A stretch of DNA of 39,010 nucleotides from an uncultured Eubacteriales bacterium (GCA_900314565.1 OMVU01000079.1:1-39010), one strand, 5' to 3'; positions 1 through 8,369 are shown, counted from the stretch's first letter. Notes: generated from the letters alone by a model not told the origin. A program made the numbers and translations.

Positions 1-1
1 A

Positions 2-877
2 GTCCATGAGAATTCAAACGTAGATCCGAATTCATATCGGGAACAATACAGCCGGAAATTCGCTTTCAGCTGTATGGTCAAATGCGGCTTCTGCGGAGCA
101 TCACTGACAAGGCGTTCCTGGCACAGCGGATCCAAGTATCATAAGAATATCTGGCTGTGCATTTCCTCTTCCAAATACGGTAAGAAGAACTGCCCGGAAA
201 GCAAGGGCATTGCTGAGGAAGTCCTGGAAAGTGCATTCGTCGAATCCTACCGGATGATCACGAATGATCATAAGGATGTACTGGAAGAATTTCTGCAAAG
301 AACAGAAGAGGAACTGCATTCCGATGCGACGCTGCAGGAGATCGATCGCGTAAAAAAAGAACTGAAGCAGCTTGATCAGAAGATGCAGCGTCTGCTGGAT
401 ATGCATCTGGAACAGCAGATTGACTTCGGTACCTATGAAGACAAAAAACTGGAGATCATCAAGGAGCAGCAGTTGAAGACAACGGAGCTCAAAAGACTAC
501 AGGGTGAAGCTGATGTCGAGAAGGATTTACGCAAGAGGTTAGGCGCAATGCGCAAGCTCCTTTCCGAGGCTCCGATCCTGAAGGAATTTGACAGAAATGT
601 TTTTGAAAGCATCGTTGAAAAAGTTATCGTAGGCGGGTATGATGACGAGGGAAATGCAGATCCGTCGATGATCACATTTGTCTATAAGACCGGTTTTGAA
701 GACAAGAAAAAGGGTGACGACTACAAGCCTCCGAGGAGGAATTCCAAGTCTAAAAAATTGTCGTCACAACCTACCGACGACAGCAGCAAATTGTCACAAC
801 AAGCTACTGACGTTGCATGTCAAGCTACTGACGTTGCATGTCGAAACGGTAGTAAAAATGAGCAACCAAAAATATAA
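2..877 (+). CDS. Large serine recombinase, C-terminal part (5' end outside window)
   Basis: The reading frame is open from the left edge, so the catalytic resolvase domain and start codon lie outside the window. What remains begins in the recombinase zinc beta-ribbon, with Cys pairs in the pattern CxxC (VKCGFCGASL) and later Cys residues near WLC and NCPES. A long charged coiled-coil follows (roughly residues 50-160 of the visible part), then a basic tail. This order is that of large serine recombinases, which catalyse site-specific integration and excision of mobile elements. The C-terminus is odd: it carries a duplicated heptapeptide QATDVAC encoded by a 21-bp direct repeat. The family call is firm from the Cys ribbon plus coiled-coil; which element it belongs to cannot be seen. 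Confidence 0.88.
   Translation, partial: VHENSNVDPNSYREQYSRKFAFSCMVKCGFCGASLTRRSWHSGSKYHKNIWLCISSSKYGKKNCPESKGIAEEVLESAFVESYRMITNDHKDVLEEFLQRTEEELHSDATLQEIDRVKKELKQLDQKMQRLLDMHLEQQIDFGTYEDKKLEIIKEQQLKTTELKRLQGEADVEKDLRKRLGAMRKLLSEAPILKEFDRNVFESIVEKVIVGGYDDEGNADPSMITFVYKTGFEDKKKGDDYKPPRRNSKSKKLSSQPTDDSSKLSQQATDVACQATDVACRNGSKNEQPKI
800..841 (+). repeat. 21-bp perfect tandem duplication in the recombinase 3' end
   Basis: Two identical adjacent 21-bp units (800-820 and 821-841), each reading caagctactgacgttgcatg plus t. They keep the frame and encode QATDVAC twice. This is a recent in-frame slippage duplication just before the stop codon. Confidence 0.9.
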
Positions 878-1004
878 ACCGGATTCCTATGTGAAGATGG
901 AAGTGGATGCGGAGGATTATTACAGGATTAAGGATGAGGGGAAAAGCAGACTATTTGATATACCTTATACGTTTGAAAAAGTTGGGAATTTTTCATTATT
1001 GTGA
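858..1004 (+). CDS. Small hypothetical protein overlapping the recombinase end
   Basis: A 48-residue ORF starts at ATG 858, 20 bp before the recombinase stop, and ends at TGA 1002-1004. The peptide begins MSNQKYKPDSYVKMEVDAED, is mostly polar and acidic, and has no membrane segment or recognised domain. A good Shine-Dalgarno is missing (only a weak GGTAG upstream), so expression would depend on coupling to the recombinase. It could be the start of another gene broken by the element boundary, or a small accessory ORF. I do not recognise it. Confidence 0.4.
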   Translation: MSNQKYKPDSYVKMEVDAEDYYRIKDEGKSRLFDIPYTFEKVGNFSLL

Positions 1005-1024
1005 TAGAAGGGAAAGGAAGAAGA

Positions 1025-1492
1025 ATGACAGATTACGCACTGTTGGCTGACCAGGCCGCGTCCATGATTGAAACGGAGCCCCACTATGTGGCTGCGCTCT
1101 CAAACCTGTCCGCCCTGATCTATGAATCTATGGATCGTCTCAATTGGGCAGGGTTTTATATGATGGATAAGGGAAGCCTTCTGGTAGGTCCTTTTCAGGG
1201 ACGGCCCGCCTGTATCCGGATCGAGATAGGAAAGGGTGTCTGCGGTACTGCTGTAAAGGAGAAAAAGATTCAGCGGGTGGCGGACGTCCATGCCTTTCCG
1301 GGGCATATTGCCTGTGACGCGGCATCCCGGTCGGAAATAGTCCTTCCCATTCGGAGCGGAGGAAGAATCGTGGGTGTTCTGGACATTGACAGTCCTGAAC
1401 CGGAGCGCTTTTCCGAAGAGGATGAAAAAGGTCTTGCATTGCTGGCGGACCTGATCGGCAGAGCGGTGGATTTTGCAGGACTGCGGACTTGA
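1025..1492 (+). CDS. msrC: Free methionine-(R)-sulfoxide reductase (fRMsr, GAF domain)
   Basis: A single GAF domain of 155 residues. The family reduces free methionine-R-sulfoxide with thioredoxin as reductant, a cytoplasmic oxidative-damage repair step. The three family cysteines are present: C63 (RPACIRI), C73 (GKGVCGTA) and C97 (HIACDAAS), with spacings of 10 and 24 residues, as in E. coli YebR/MsrC (C84, C94, C118). The WAGFYMMD and SEIVLPI blocks are also typical. ATG 1025 is chosen over the in-frame GTG at 1001 because a GGGAAAGGAAG site lies just upstream. It follows the recombinase tail directly, so a mobile-element edge may lie in its upstream region. Confidence 0.9.
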   Translation: MTDYALLADQAASMIETEPHYVAALSNLSALIYESMDRLNWAGFYMMDKGSLLVGPFQGRPACIRIEIGKGVCGTAVKEKKIQRVADVHAFPGHIACDAASRSEIVLPIRSGGRIVGVLDIDSPEPERFSEEDEKGLALLADLIGRAVDFAGLRT

Positions 1493-1597
1493 ACCCTGCA
1501 GCCGCAATCCCATGCTTTCCGGTATGTGACGACGGAATATCTGACGATCTGTAATGCTGTACTATAACCGATCATTTGCCGTTTATAAGTTTAAAGG

Positions 1598-1740
1598 ATA
1601 GGCGCAGGTGCTACGATTCTTCCCGGAATCTGCAGTGGAGCCCATGCAATTGTGAGAGCAGCATCCGTAGTAACCAGGGACGTACCGGACTGTGCGGTTG
1701 CGGTTGGTAATCCTGCCAGGGTAGTAAATGCTGGACGCAG
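1598..1740 (+). pseudogene. Remnant of a hexapeptide-repeat acetyltransferase (3' end)
   Basis: One frame reads IGAGATILPGICSGAHAIVR and then AASVVTRDVPDCAVAVGNPARVV. This is the last left-handed beta-helix coil and closing motif (SVVTxDxPxxxVAVGNPAR) of maltose/galactoside O-acetyltransferase-like proteins. Everything upstream in the gene is missing and the frame runs on past the normal end. It is a decayed 3' fragment without start codon or ribosome binding site. Confidence 0.72.
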
Positions 1741-1832
1741 AGAAATTTCAGTAAATTCAAAAAAAGATGCAGACGTCCGTTTTGCATTAACAGGTCAGTG
1801 GCTGAAATCCATCACTTTCCACCTGCCAATCA

Positions 1833-2033
1833 TTGATGGAAAAGAAACCGGTCGAATGGATCACCACGGCAGGCGTGGACGGTCTCTTGCAGCCGATTGA
1901 AAAGCGTTCGGACTTTTTCCTGTCGGATGAAGATTTCAGAGCCCTTGCGGAATGGTATCTGGCTTTCTCAGAAAAACGGGAGCTGCTGGGAAATACGAAC
2001 CATCTTTTGTACATCTGCAGAAAACAGAAATAA
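1833..2033 (+). pseudogene. Remnant of a class I SAM-dependent methyltransferase (3' end)
   Basis: About 66 residues remain: VEWITTAGVDGLLQPIEKRS, then SDEDFRALAEWYLAFSEKRE and LLGNTNHLLYICRK. The layout (VGxDG, then an amphipathic helix, a CE/SEKxELLG block and a terminal NHLLYIxRK strand) is that of the C-terminal end of a common clostridial SAM methyltransferase family. The Rossmann core with motif I is absent. A non-functional 3' fragment is the simplest reading. The family call is from memory of the C-terminal pattern only. Confidence 0.5.
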
Positions 2034-2082
2034 GTTACGACATGGAGCTCACTTATATAGATCGGGATTTACGAGGAAGAGA

Positions 2083-2184
2083 TATGTATCTTACAAACGA
2101 GATAGCGTAGATATGTGCCTTTTTATTCACGCCATTGTCCCAAGACACATCGAGACCGTCTGTTTACTAACACATAAAGGGTAA
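2083..2184 (+). pseudogene. Possible remnant of an RlmD/RumA-type 23S rRNA uracil methyltransferase (3' end)
   Basis: The frame ends DSVDM, a disturbed stretch, then PRHIETVCLLTHKG and a stop. TrmA/RlmD-type m5U methyltransferases end with VDMFPHTxHIETVCLL, so this looks like the last roughly 25 codons with small indels in the middle. Nothing of the catalytic Cys region is nearby. The 260 bp that follow, up to the next gene, hold no ORF I can recognise. Confidence 0.5.
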
Positions 2185-2447
2185 AAAAGAGCTGAATCAG
2201 CCATGACACGCTTCGTATCACGGAGGTGAAAGACCGTTTCTTGCGGATTTCACAGATCCTAAGTACCATTGATTCCGTCAGATGTGCAGACAGAAAGGGC
2301 GGAATGAATCTGAAGCAAAATAAAAAAGCACTTGTGGACGGAAACCGGTCTTATTCTTGAACGCAGCAAGACAGCCTTATGCCGAAATCCTCTGTTATGC
2401 GCTGCCGGTAATAAAAACATTCGGAATTATGAAATTGAGGTGACACA

Positions 2448-3074
2448 ATGAATACAAATGACTATTCCATCCGTTTGGAAAAACCCAAGGACTACAGAGA
2501 AGTTGAGAATCTCGTCAGAGAATCGTTCTGGAACGTATACCGTCCTGGCTGCAGCGAGCACTTCGTGATCCATGTGCTCCGGGATGATCCGGCTTTTGTG
2601 AAGGAGCTGGACTTCGTGATGGAAAAAGACGGTGAGCTGATTGGGCAGAACATGTTCATGCGCACCGTCATCGAAGCCGACGACGGCCGGGAGATCCCCG
2701 TTCTGACCATGGGGCCGATCGGCATTACGCCGGAGCTGAAACGCCGGGGCTACGGCAAAAAACTGCTGGACTACTGCCTGGAGAAGGCAACAGCCCTGGG
2801 CTTTGGCGCGGTACTCTTCGAGGGCAATATCGGTTTTTACGGTCACTGCGGCTTTACCTATGCCCGGAGCTTCGGCATCCGCTATCACGATTTGCCGGAG
2901 GGTGCAGATGACTCCTTCTTCCTCTGCAAGGAGCTGATCCCCGGTTACCTGGACGGGATCACCGGCGTGTACCGGACGCCCAATGGCTATTACGTGGATG
3001 ACGCGGACGTGGAGGAATTCGACAAAGCGTTCCCGCCAAAGGAGAAGCTGAGACTCCCGGGACAGATCTTCTGA
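2448..3074 (+). CDS. GNAT family N-acetyltransferase
   Basis: 208 residues with one GNAT fold. The acetyl-CoA pyrophosphate loop is visible as ITPELKRRGYGKKLLDYCLE (Q/RxxGxG/A motif), preceded by beta-strand VLTMGPIGI and followed by the GFYGHCGF block. The N-terminal SIRLEKPKDYREVENLVRES is a standard GNAT opening, and the overall pattern is close to predicted YhbS-like acetyltransferases. The family moves acetyl from acetyl-CoA to amines; the substrate cannot be told. The start ATG is preceded by GAGGTG. The C-terminal 60 residues form an extra lobe (YLDGITGVYRTPNGYYVDDA), usual in this subgroup. Confidence 0.87.
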   Translation: MNTNDYSIRLEKPKDYREVENLVRESFWNVYRPGCSEHFVIHVLRDDPAFVKELDFVMEKDGELIGQNMFMRTVIEADDGREIPVLTMGPIGITPELKRRGYGKKLLDYCLEKATALGFGAVLFEGNIGFYGHCGFTYARSFGIRYHDLPEGADDSFFLCKELIPGYLDGITGVYRTPNGYYVDDADVEEFDKAFPPKEKLRLPGQIF

Positions 3075-3161
3075 ATCGAATGGTGAACTGAAACAGGAGC
3101 CGGTGCATCCTGGACGGTGTACCGGCTCTTGAGAAAAACGTAAATTTCAAGAGAGGTATCG

Positions 3162-3641
3162 ATGATAAGAACAGATCGCCTTTGCATATATCCCGCCCTG
3201 CGGGAGCAGATGGAGGCAATGATCGCTTCCGAGCAGGATGAAGAGCTCAAAAAAGCATATACGGAGATGCTGGAGGGCTGCCTGTGGCACCCCAATCAGT
3301 GGGACTGGTATGCCATGTGGATGATTGAGAAGACGGACGGAACGCATATCGGGGACCTCTGCTTCAAAGGGCTCCGGGAAAACGGTATCGCAGAGATCGG
3401 ATACGGGATCCTGGCGGAGCACCAGGGGCAGGGCTATGCCACGGAAGCGGTGCAGGCAGCATGCCGTTGGGCGTTTCAGCATCCGCAAGTGAAGTCGCTG
3501 GAGGCGGAAACGGACGACGGAAACGCAGCGTCGCAGAGAGTCCTCGAAAAATGCGGCTTTCGTCCCAGCGGGACCTTCGGAGAGGAAGGGCCTCGCTTTA
3601 CGCTGGGCCGCCCGATCGATGCGGGGGAAGGAACAAGATGA
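3162..3641 (+). CDS. GNAT family N-acetyltransferase, RimJ/RimL-like
   Basis: 159 residues. It opens MIRTDRLCIYPALREQMEAM, as RimJ/RimL-type acetyltransferases do (TxRLxLRP). The CoA-binding motif is AEHQGQGYATEAVQAACRWA, and a later NAASQRVLEKCGFRPSG block is diagnostic for this subgroup. The likely role is N-acetylation of a small amine or a protein N-terminus. It has its own ribosome binding site (AGAGAGG). Its stop overlaps the start of the kinase-like gene (ATGA), so the two are translationally coupled. Confidence 0.88.
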   Translation: MIRTDRLCIYPALREQMEAMIASEQDEELKKAYTEMLEGCLWHPNQWDWYAMWMIEKTDGTHIGDLCFKGLRENGIAEIGYGILAEHQGQGYATEAVQAACRWAFQHPQVKSLEAETDDGNAASQRVLEKCGFRPSGTFGEEGPRFTLGRPIDAGEGTR

Positions 3642-4171
3642 ATAATGAGGAAATGAACGGCAGCCTTGCGGTCAACGGAAAAGTTTACCGGATCGTTCGC
3701 CTGCTGGGTAAAGGCAAAGGCGGGTATTCTTATCTTGCGGAATACGATGGACATCGGGTTGTAGTTAAGCAGATCCATCACGAGCCCTGCGATTATTATA
3801 CCTTCGGTAATAAGATCGAAGCCGAATTGCGGGATTATGAGCGGCTGCAGAAAGCCGGCATCCGTATTCCCAGGATGCAGTCCGTTGACAGGGACGCCGA
3901 GCGGATCGTCAAGGACTATATCGAGGGGGCGACCGTGATGGAGCTGGTACAGACCGGCGTATCGGTCGAGCGGTATCTGCCCCAGGTGCGGGATATGGCG
4001 GCAAAGGCCATGGCGGCAGGACTCAACATTGACTATTACCCGACAAACTTTGTTGTGCATGACGGACTGCTTTGGTACGTAGATTACGAATGCAACGACT
4101 ACAGCGAGCAGTGGGACTTTGAACACTGGGGCATTCAGTATTGGCTGCCCAAAGTGAGCTTCCGCAGTTAA
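3638..4171 (+). CDS. Small protein-kinase-like / aminoglycoside-phosphotransferase-like protein
   Basis: 177 residues from ATG 3638, which overlaps the preceding stop (ATGA). A longer in-frame ORF starts upstream but only shadows the acetyltransferase gene. Kinase-fold signs are a Gly-rich loop (LLGKGKGGYSYLAEY, residues 23-36), a lysine in VVVKQI (K44), a catalytic-loop-like IDYYPTNFVV (D132 and N137) and a DFG-like WYVDYEC (D149). The protein is far shorter than a full kinase and resembles compact Bud32/RIO-like kinases used as small-molecule or protein kinases. Coupling to an acetyltransferase is reminiscent of antibiotic-modifying gene pairs, but that is inference. The substrate is unknown. 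Confidence 0.7.
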   Translation: MNNEEMNGSLAVNGKVYRIVRLLGKGKGGYSYLAEYDGHRVVVKQIHHEPCDYYTFGNKIEAELRDYERLQKAGIRIPRMQSVDRDAERIVKDYIEGATVMELVQTGVSVERYLPQVRDMAAKAMAAGLNIDYYPTNFVVHDGLLWYVDYECNDYSEQWDFEHWGIQYWLPKVSFRS

Positions 4172-4287
4172 CGGGACAAGGGATTATGAGGCTCTGTACC
4201 CGGGAATTCAAAAGACGGTGATTGAGGATGCCTTAAAGTACTTTGTCAGGCACTGGGATATGACGCACGCCCGGTCGTCCTTGGGAT

Positions 4288-4669
4288 ATCAATAACGAAA
4301 CTAAGTACATTCTTGAAACAGGCGGTCTGGAAACCCCTATGATGCTGGATGACGCTTCCGGATGTAATATGGTCTTAGTTGATTTCAGTGAATATATCCA
4401 TTCTGCAGAAGGGCTGCAGGACGCGAATGTGATTACCATCATCGATCATCACGGGTATGGAAGCGTAACAACGGGCAACCAGATTATATATGATGAGAGA
4501 CCGCTTGGTTCCACAGCTACGATCATATGGATCCGTTATCGGAATTGCTGCATTTGGAGACGATGCAATATTTGACGGAATCTCTTACAGAATTGAACCG
4601 GGTATATCGAGAAAGAAGGTACTGGTTCCTGCGATAACAGATGTTTTGGAGTCTTATCCGAAAGAGTGA
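4288..4669 (+). pseudogene. ppaC: Broken manganese-dependent inorganic pyrophosphatase
   Basis: Two pieces of a family II (DHH) pyrophosphatase lie in different frames. Piece one (4291-4530) reads NNETKYILETGGLETP, then MVLVDFSEYIHSAEGL, then ITIIDHHGYG and PLGSTATIIW. Piece two (about 4533-4669, next frame) reads SVIGIAAFGDDAIFDG, then EPGISRKKVLVPAITDVLES. The N-terminal roughly 50 residues and a middle part (end of DHH domain and linker) are missing. The normally invariant VDHNE is degraded to VDFSE although IIDHH persists. The gene cannot give an active enzyme. The 118 bp between the kinase-like gene and this remnant hold no recognised gene. Confidence 0.8.
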
Positions 4670-4777
4670 TACATCTTCCGGCTTGTCGATCTGTTGCCGT
4701 GAGCTGCTGCCGCGTTCCGGACCGGAAAGCTAAGAAGTAAAGTAATGACAAAACATGGTAATTATCCTGCGGAAGAG

Positions 4778-4806
4778 TTGTCACCGGGAGTTTAATCCTA
4801 TATAAT
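4778..4806 (+). promoter_or_regulatory. Sigma-A promoter for the esterase gene
   Basis: TTGTCA (4778-4783), a 17-bp spacer and TATAAT (4801-4806). The gene starts 49 bp after the -10 box, with AAAGGAG before the ATG. Confidence 0.8.
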
Positions 4807-4855
4807 CGATTGGATTGTGTATGACAACTATGACTCTTCTGAAAGGAGATATTAA

Positions 4856-5608
4856 ATGTACAGGGAAGAAATCACACATTACAGTGAGTGCCTGAGCAGA
4901 GAGATGCACATCATGGTCTACGGCCACGGCGGAGTTCCGTTCCTGGCTTTTCCTACGCAGGATTCTCTCTGTCACAATTATGAAGACTTCGGAATGATCG
5001 GTGAACTGAGCGGTTATCTGGAAGAAGGGAAGATCCGGTATTTTGTCGTGGATACGATCGACAAAGAAAGCTGGTCGGAAGGCGACCCGGATCTTGGCCG
5101 CAGAGCCTGGAAGCAGGAGCTGTATTTCCGCTATATCGTGGACGAAGTGATGCCGATCATCCTGGAGAGGACCGGCGGTAAGCTCCCCATGACAACAGGC
5201 TGCAGTCTCGGCGCGAATCACGCAGTGCTCACACTGCTGAGACGTCCCGATCTGTTCTCGGGATGCGTGGCGCTGTCCGGTCTGTATGACAGTAAATACT
5301 TTTTCAACGGATGGATGAACGAGACACTGTATGAGAACTCTCCGGAATGCTTTTTGCCGAACATGCCGGCGGACCACCCTTATATCAACGAGTATAATCA
5401 GAAGCAGATCATCATCTGCGTCGGCCAGGGCGCATGGGAAGAGGACGGCATCCGCTCTCTCCGTTATCTCGAGAGTGTTTTCCGCGAGAAAGGCATCAAC
5501 GCATGGTGCGATTTCTGGGGATATGATGTCAACCATGACTGGCCCTGGTGGTTCAAACAGATGCACTATTTCCTTCCGTTCGTTCTTGAGAGATGGGAGA
5601 TTCGGTAA
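4856..5608 (+). CDS. Alpha/beta-hydrolase, esterase family (putative esterase D/FrmB-like)
   Basis: 250 residues with no signal peptide, so cytoplasmic. The nucleophile elbow is TTGCSLGANHA with Ser117 (GxSxG), and the likely catalytic His is H227 in YDVNHDWPWW. The opening MHIMVYGHGGVPFLAFPTQ and the strand RYFVVDTID match the short putative-esterase family found in many Firmicutes, related to carboxylesterases and S-formylglutathione hydrolase. The substrate is not known. It has its own consensus promoter and AAAGGAG ribosome binding site, and ends at a bidirectional terminator shared with the converging feo operon, so it is monocistronic. Confidence 0.85.
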   Translation: MYREEITHYSECLSREMHIMVYGHGGVPFLAFPTQDSLCHNYEDFGMIGELSGYLEEGKIRYFVVDTIDKESWSEGDPDLGRRAWKQELYFRYIVDEVMPIILERTGGKLPMTTGCSLGANHAVLTLLRRPDLFSGCVALSGLYDSKYFFNGWMNETLYENSPECFLPNMPADHPYINEYNQKQIIICVGQGAWEEDGIRSLRYLESVFREKGINAWCDFWGYDVNHDWPWWFKQMHYFLPFVLERWEIR

Positions 5609-5738
5609 ATCCCGGTGATTCCGGATGAGATATCGAATGGAGCAACTGCGCGGACGGGAGTCTGCTTCCAGGGCCGCGCACGTCGCGACAGGGAACTTTA
5701 GAGGCATTCTTTACAGTGTTTGATCAATAAGGCTTATA

Positions 5739-5790
5739 TAAACGGAAGAGGACCCGCAGAATGAATTTTCTGTGGGTCCTCTTCCGTTTA
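5739..5790. terminator. Bidirectional terminator between esterase and feo operon
   Basis: A near-perfect inverted repeat: the arm from 5739 (taaacggaagaggaccc) pairs with 5774-5790, and the inner bases gcagaa/ttctgt extend the stem to about 23 bp around a 7-nt loop. It ends convergent transcripts. The stop codon of the Cys-rich Feo partner lies inside the right arm. Confidence 0.85.
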
Positions 5791-5979
5791 TTTACTGTGG
5801 CATTGTCCATGCATCGGGCAGCCTGTGCAGCTGCCTCCGCAGGAACTGCAGGAGCCGCCGCAGATATGCCTGCCTGCCTTTCTGTCAAGGATCAGCCTGC
5901 GTATGATCAAAGCAACTATGACCAGAAGGATCGCCGCAACGACGATGGATCCGATATTTGCCTGTATCCAGAACAGCAT
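5788..5979 (-). CDS. FeoB-associated Cys-rich membrane protein
   Basis: 63 residues: one N-terminal membrane helix (residues 7-27, ANIGSIVVAAILLVIVALII), a short basic stretch (RRLILDRKAGR), then a cysteine-rich tail CGGSCSSCGGSCTGC ending MHGQCH. This is the layout of the small FeoB-associated Cys-rich proteins found downstream of feoB in Firmicutes. They are thought to help iron handling at FeoB, though the biochemistry is not settled. It lies 53 bp after feoB on the same strand with an AAAGGAG site, so it is the last gene of the feo operon. Confidence 0.9.
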   Translation of the reverse strand: MLFWIQANIGSIVVAAILLVIVALIIRRLILDRKAGRHICGGSCSSCGGSCTGCPMHGQCHSK

Positions 5980-6032
5980 AATGTGTCAGCTCCTTTCTTT
6001 TATTTGTTTTTAAGACTTGTCGCCGGGGCAGA

Positions 6033-8300
6033 TCATGCGGACTTTTTGACCGGCGTGAACAGCTGCCAGAGAATCACTGCCAGAAGGGCAATTGCCGCGA
6101 TCAGTCCGATAACATTTACGGCGCCGGAAACAGCCATTCCGATCTGGTAGACGATCAGGGAAATGATATAAGCGAACACACACATATAGCCAATGGCGAA
6201 AAGTGTCCATTTGGGGCTGTTCATTTCGCGCTTGATCGCGCCCATGGCTGCAAAGCACGGTGCGCAGAGCAGATTGAAGAGCATGAAGGCGAAGGCTGCC
6301 AGTTTTCCATGTCCTTTGGAGAAGCGGTTGAAATCCTGCGCTACGTTCCCCCAGATCTGATCACCGTTTTCCGCCAGTTCGTCCTCGCCATCGTGATCGT
6401 CGTAATTATACAGCACGCCGAAAGTCCCGACGACGTTCTCTTTTGCGATCAGACCGGTCACAGTTGCAACGGTAGGTTTCCAGGAGCCGAAGCCCTGCGG
6501 TTTGAAAATGACAGAAACAGGCTGCGCAATACTTGCCAGTATGGAGTCGTCGGAGGGGTTGACCTCATCAATTTCGATATCCATGCGGTCGGCGACCTGC
6601 TGTATATATTCTGCGTTTACGATACTTTCGTCGGCATAAAGCTGTTTGACCATTCCAAAGTGTCCGTTTACGGTGCCGAAGCTCTGGAGGAACCAGAGGA
6701 CGATCGTGGACAGAACGATGACTGTACCGGCCTTCTTGATGAAGGACCATCCGCGTTCCCACATTGCTCGAAGGACGTTTCCGACAGTGGGTGCATGATA
6801 GGCGGGCAGTTCCATGACGAAAGGAGCGGGATCGCCGGCAAAGAGCTTAGTCTTTTTCAGCATGATTCCGGAAATTACGATAGCTGCAACGCCGATGAAA
6901 TAGGCAGAGGTAGAAATCAGGGACGAGCCGCCGAACAGGGCACCGGCAATCAGGCCGATGATCGGCATCTTAGCGCCGCACGGCATAAAGCACGTAGTCA
7001 TGATCGTCATACGACGGTCCCGTTCGTTTTCGATTGTCCTGGAGGCCATGACACCGGGGATGCCGCAGCCGGTACCGACCAGCATCGGGATAAAGGATTT
7101 GCCGGACAGCCCGAAACGGCGGAAGATACGGTCCATGATGAAGGCAATACGTGCCATGTAACCGCAGTCTTCCAGAATAGCGAGCATCAGGAAGAGGACA
7201 AGCATCTGCGGGACGAAGCCCAGGACCGCACCGACACCGGAGATGATACCGTCTGAGATCAGTCCTATCAGCCAGGGTGCAACTCCCCAGCTTTCCAGCA
7301 GGGCCCGTGAGCCGTTGATCAGCCAGGCCTCACCGAAGATGTCGTTGGTCCAGTCAGTGAGGAAAGTACCGATGGCGATACCGCCGTCAGCGATCGATTT
7401 TCCCATAGCAAGAGCGTAGACAAGGAACATGACCGCCGCAAAGATAGGCAGTGCCAGCCATCGATTGGTGACGATCTTATCAATCTTATCGGAAGTCGTA
7501 AGCTTTCCTACCGATTTCTTTTTATAGCAGGATTGAATAATGCTGCCGATCCAGATATAACGCTCGTTCGTGATGATGGATTCGGCATCATCGTCCATCT
7601 CTTTTTCGACATCAGCGATGTGCTGTTCCACATCATTCATGACCGCTTCGCTCAGGGCAAGCTGTTCGACGGCCTTGCTGTCCCGTTCGAAGAGTTTGAT
7701 TGCATACCAGCGCTGCTGTTCCTCCGGCATATTGGAAACAGCATGCTCTTCAATATGCGCCAGGGTGTGTTCAACAGGGCCTGAAAAGGTGTGCATCGGG
7801 ACGGTCCTGCCCGTTTTGGCAGCCTGGACGGCAGCCTCTGCTGCCTCCGCAACACCGGTACCTTTGAGCGCTGAGATCTCTACGATCCTGCAGCCAAGCT
7901 GGGTGGAAAGCTGTGCAGTATTGATCTCGTCCCCGTTCTTTTTTACGATATCCATCATATTGATGGCAACGACAACGGGGATACCGAGTTCGGTAAGCTG
8001 CGTTGTTAAGTACAGATTGCGTTCCAGATTGGAGCCGTCTACGATATTCAGGATCGCGTCAGGCCGTTCGCCGATCAGATAGTTTCTGGCGACGACTTCC
8101 TCCAGTGTATAAGGGGAGAGAGAGTAGATGCCGGGAAGGTCTGTGATGATGACGTCGTCATGTTTTTTCAGCTTGCCTTCCTTTTTCTCCACCGTGACAC
8201 CCGGCCAGTTGCCTACAAACTGCGTTGAACCGGTGAGTGCATTGAACAGGGTCGTTTTGCCGCTGTTCGGGTTGCCCGCAAGAGCAATTTTTAAAGACAT
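6033..8300 (-). CDS. feoB: Ferrous iron transport protein B
   Basis: 755 residues, full length for the family. The N-terminal G domain has G1 GNPNSGKTT (9-17), G3 DLPG (54-57), G4 NMMD (114-117) and G5 SALKG (143-147). The membrane part carries the Gate motifs, for example FVPQMLVLFLMLAILEDCGY and the later GCGIPGVMASRTI, and ends with several helices. FeoB moves Fe(II) across the inner membrane, driven or gated by nucleotide hydrolysis in the G domain. It follows two feoA genes on the same strand and precedes the Cys-rich partner. AAAGGAAG precedes ATG 8300. Confidence 0.98.
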   Translation of the reverse strand: MSLKIALAGNPNSGKTTLFNALTGSTQFVGNWPGVTVEKKEGKLKKHDDVIITDLPGIYSLSPYTLEEVVARNYLIGERPDAILNIVDGSNLERNLYLTTQLTELGIPVVVAINMMDIVKKNGDEINTAQLSTQLGCRIVEISALKGTGVAEAAEAAVQAAKTGRTVPMHTFSGPVEHTLAHIEEHAVSNMPEEQQRWYAIKLFERDSKAVEQLALSEAVMNDVEQHIADVEKEMDDDAESIITNERYIWIGSIIQSCYKKKSVGKLTTSDKIDKIVTNRWLALPIFAAVMFLVYALAMGKSIADGGIAIGTFLTDWTNDIFGEAWLINGSRALLESWGVAPWLIGLISDGIISGVGAVLGFVPQMLVLFLMLAILEDCGYMARIAFIMDRIFRRFGLSGKSFIPMLVGTGCGIPGVMASRTIENERDRRMTIMTTCFMPCGAKMPIIGLIAGALFGGSSLISTSAYFIGVAAIVISGIMLKKTKLFAGDPAPFVMELPAYHAPTVGNVLRAMWERGWSFIKKAGTVIVLSTIVLWFLQSFGTVNGHFGMVKQLYADESIVNAEYIQQVADRMDIEIDEVNPSDDSILASIAQPVSVIFKPQGFGSWKPTVATVTGLIAKENVVGTFGVLYNYDDHDGEDELAENGDQIWGNVAQDFNRFSKGHGKLAAFAFMLFNLLCAPCFAAMGAIKREMNSPKWTLFAIGYMCVFAYIISLIVYQIGMAVSGAVNVIGLIAAIALLAVILWQLFTPVKKSA

Positions 8301-8341
8301 GATTATTCTTCCTTTCTGCGTGTTAAGCGCTTTGAGCGATT

Positions 8342-8355
8342 GGTAATAGCTAACC
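8342..8355. promoter_or_regulatory. Possible metal-regulator half-site between feoA2 and feoB
   Basis: GGTAATAGCTAACC is an imperfect palindrome with arms GGT and ACC around TAGCTA. It shares the GCTAAC core with the inverted repeat at the feo promoter. It lies in the 69-bp gap before feoB. An intercistronic site is unusual, so it may be chance. Confidence 0.25.
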
Positions 8356-8369
8356 GCACCTGAAAAAAA

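Noticed and set aside
800-841. CRISPR-like repeat
   Set aside because: Two units only, adjacent and without spacers; an in-frame duplication in a coding region.
4781-5707. Minus-strand ORF of 308 codons across the esterase gene
   Set aside because: Shadow of the esterase; it runs over the esterase promoter and terminator.
6309-7256. Plus-strand ORF of 315 codons inside feoB
   Set aside because: Antisense shadow of feoB with a charged low-complexity composition.
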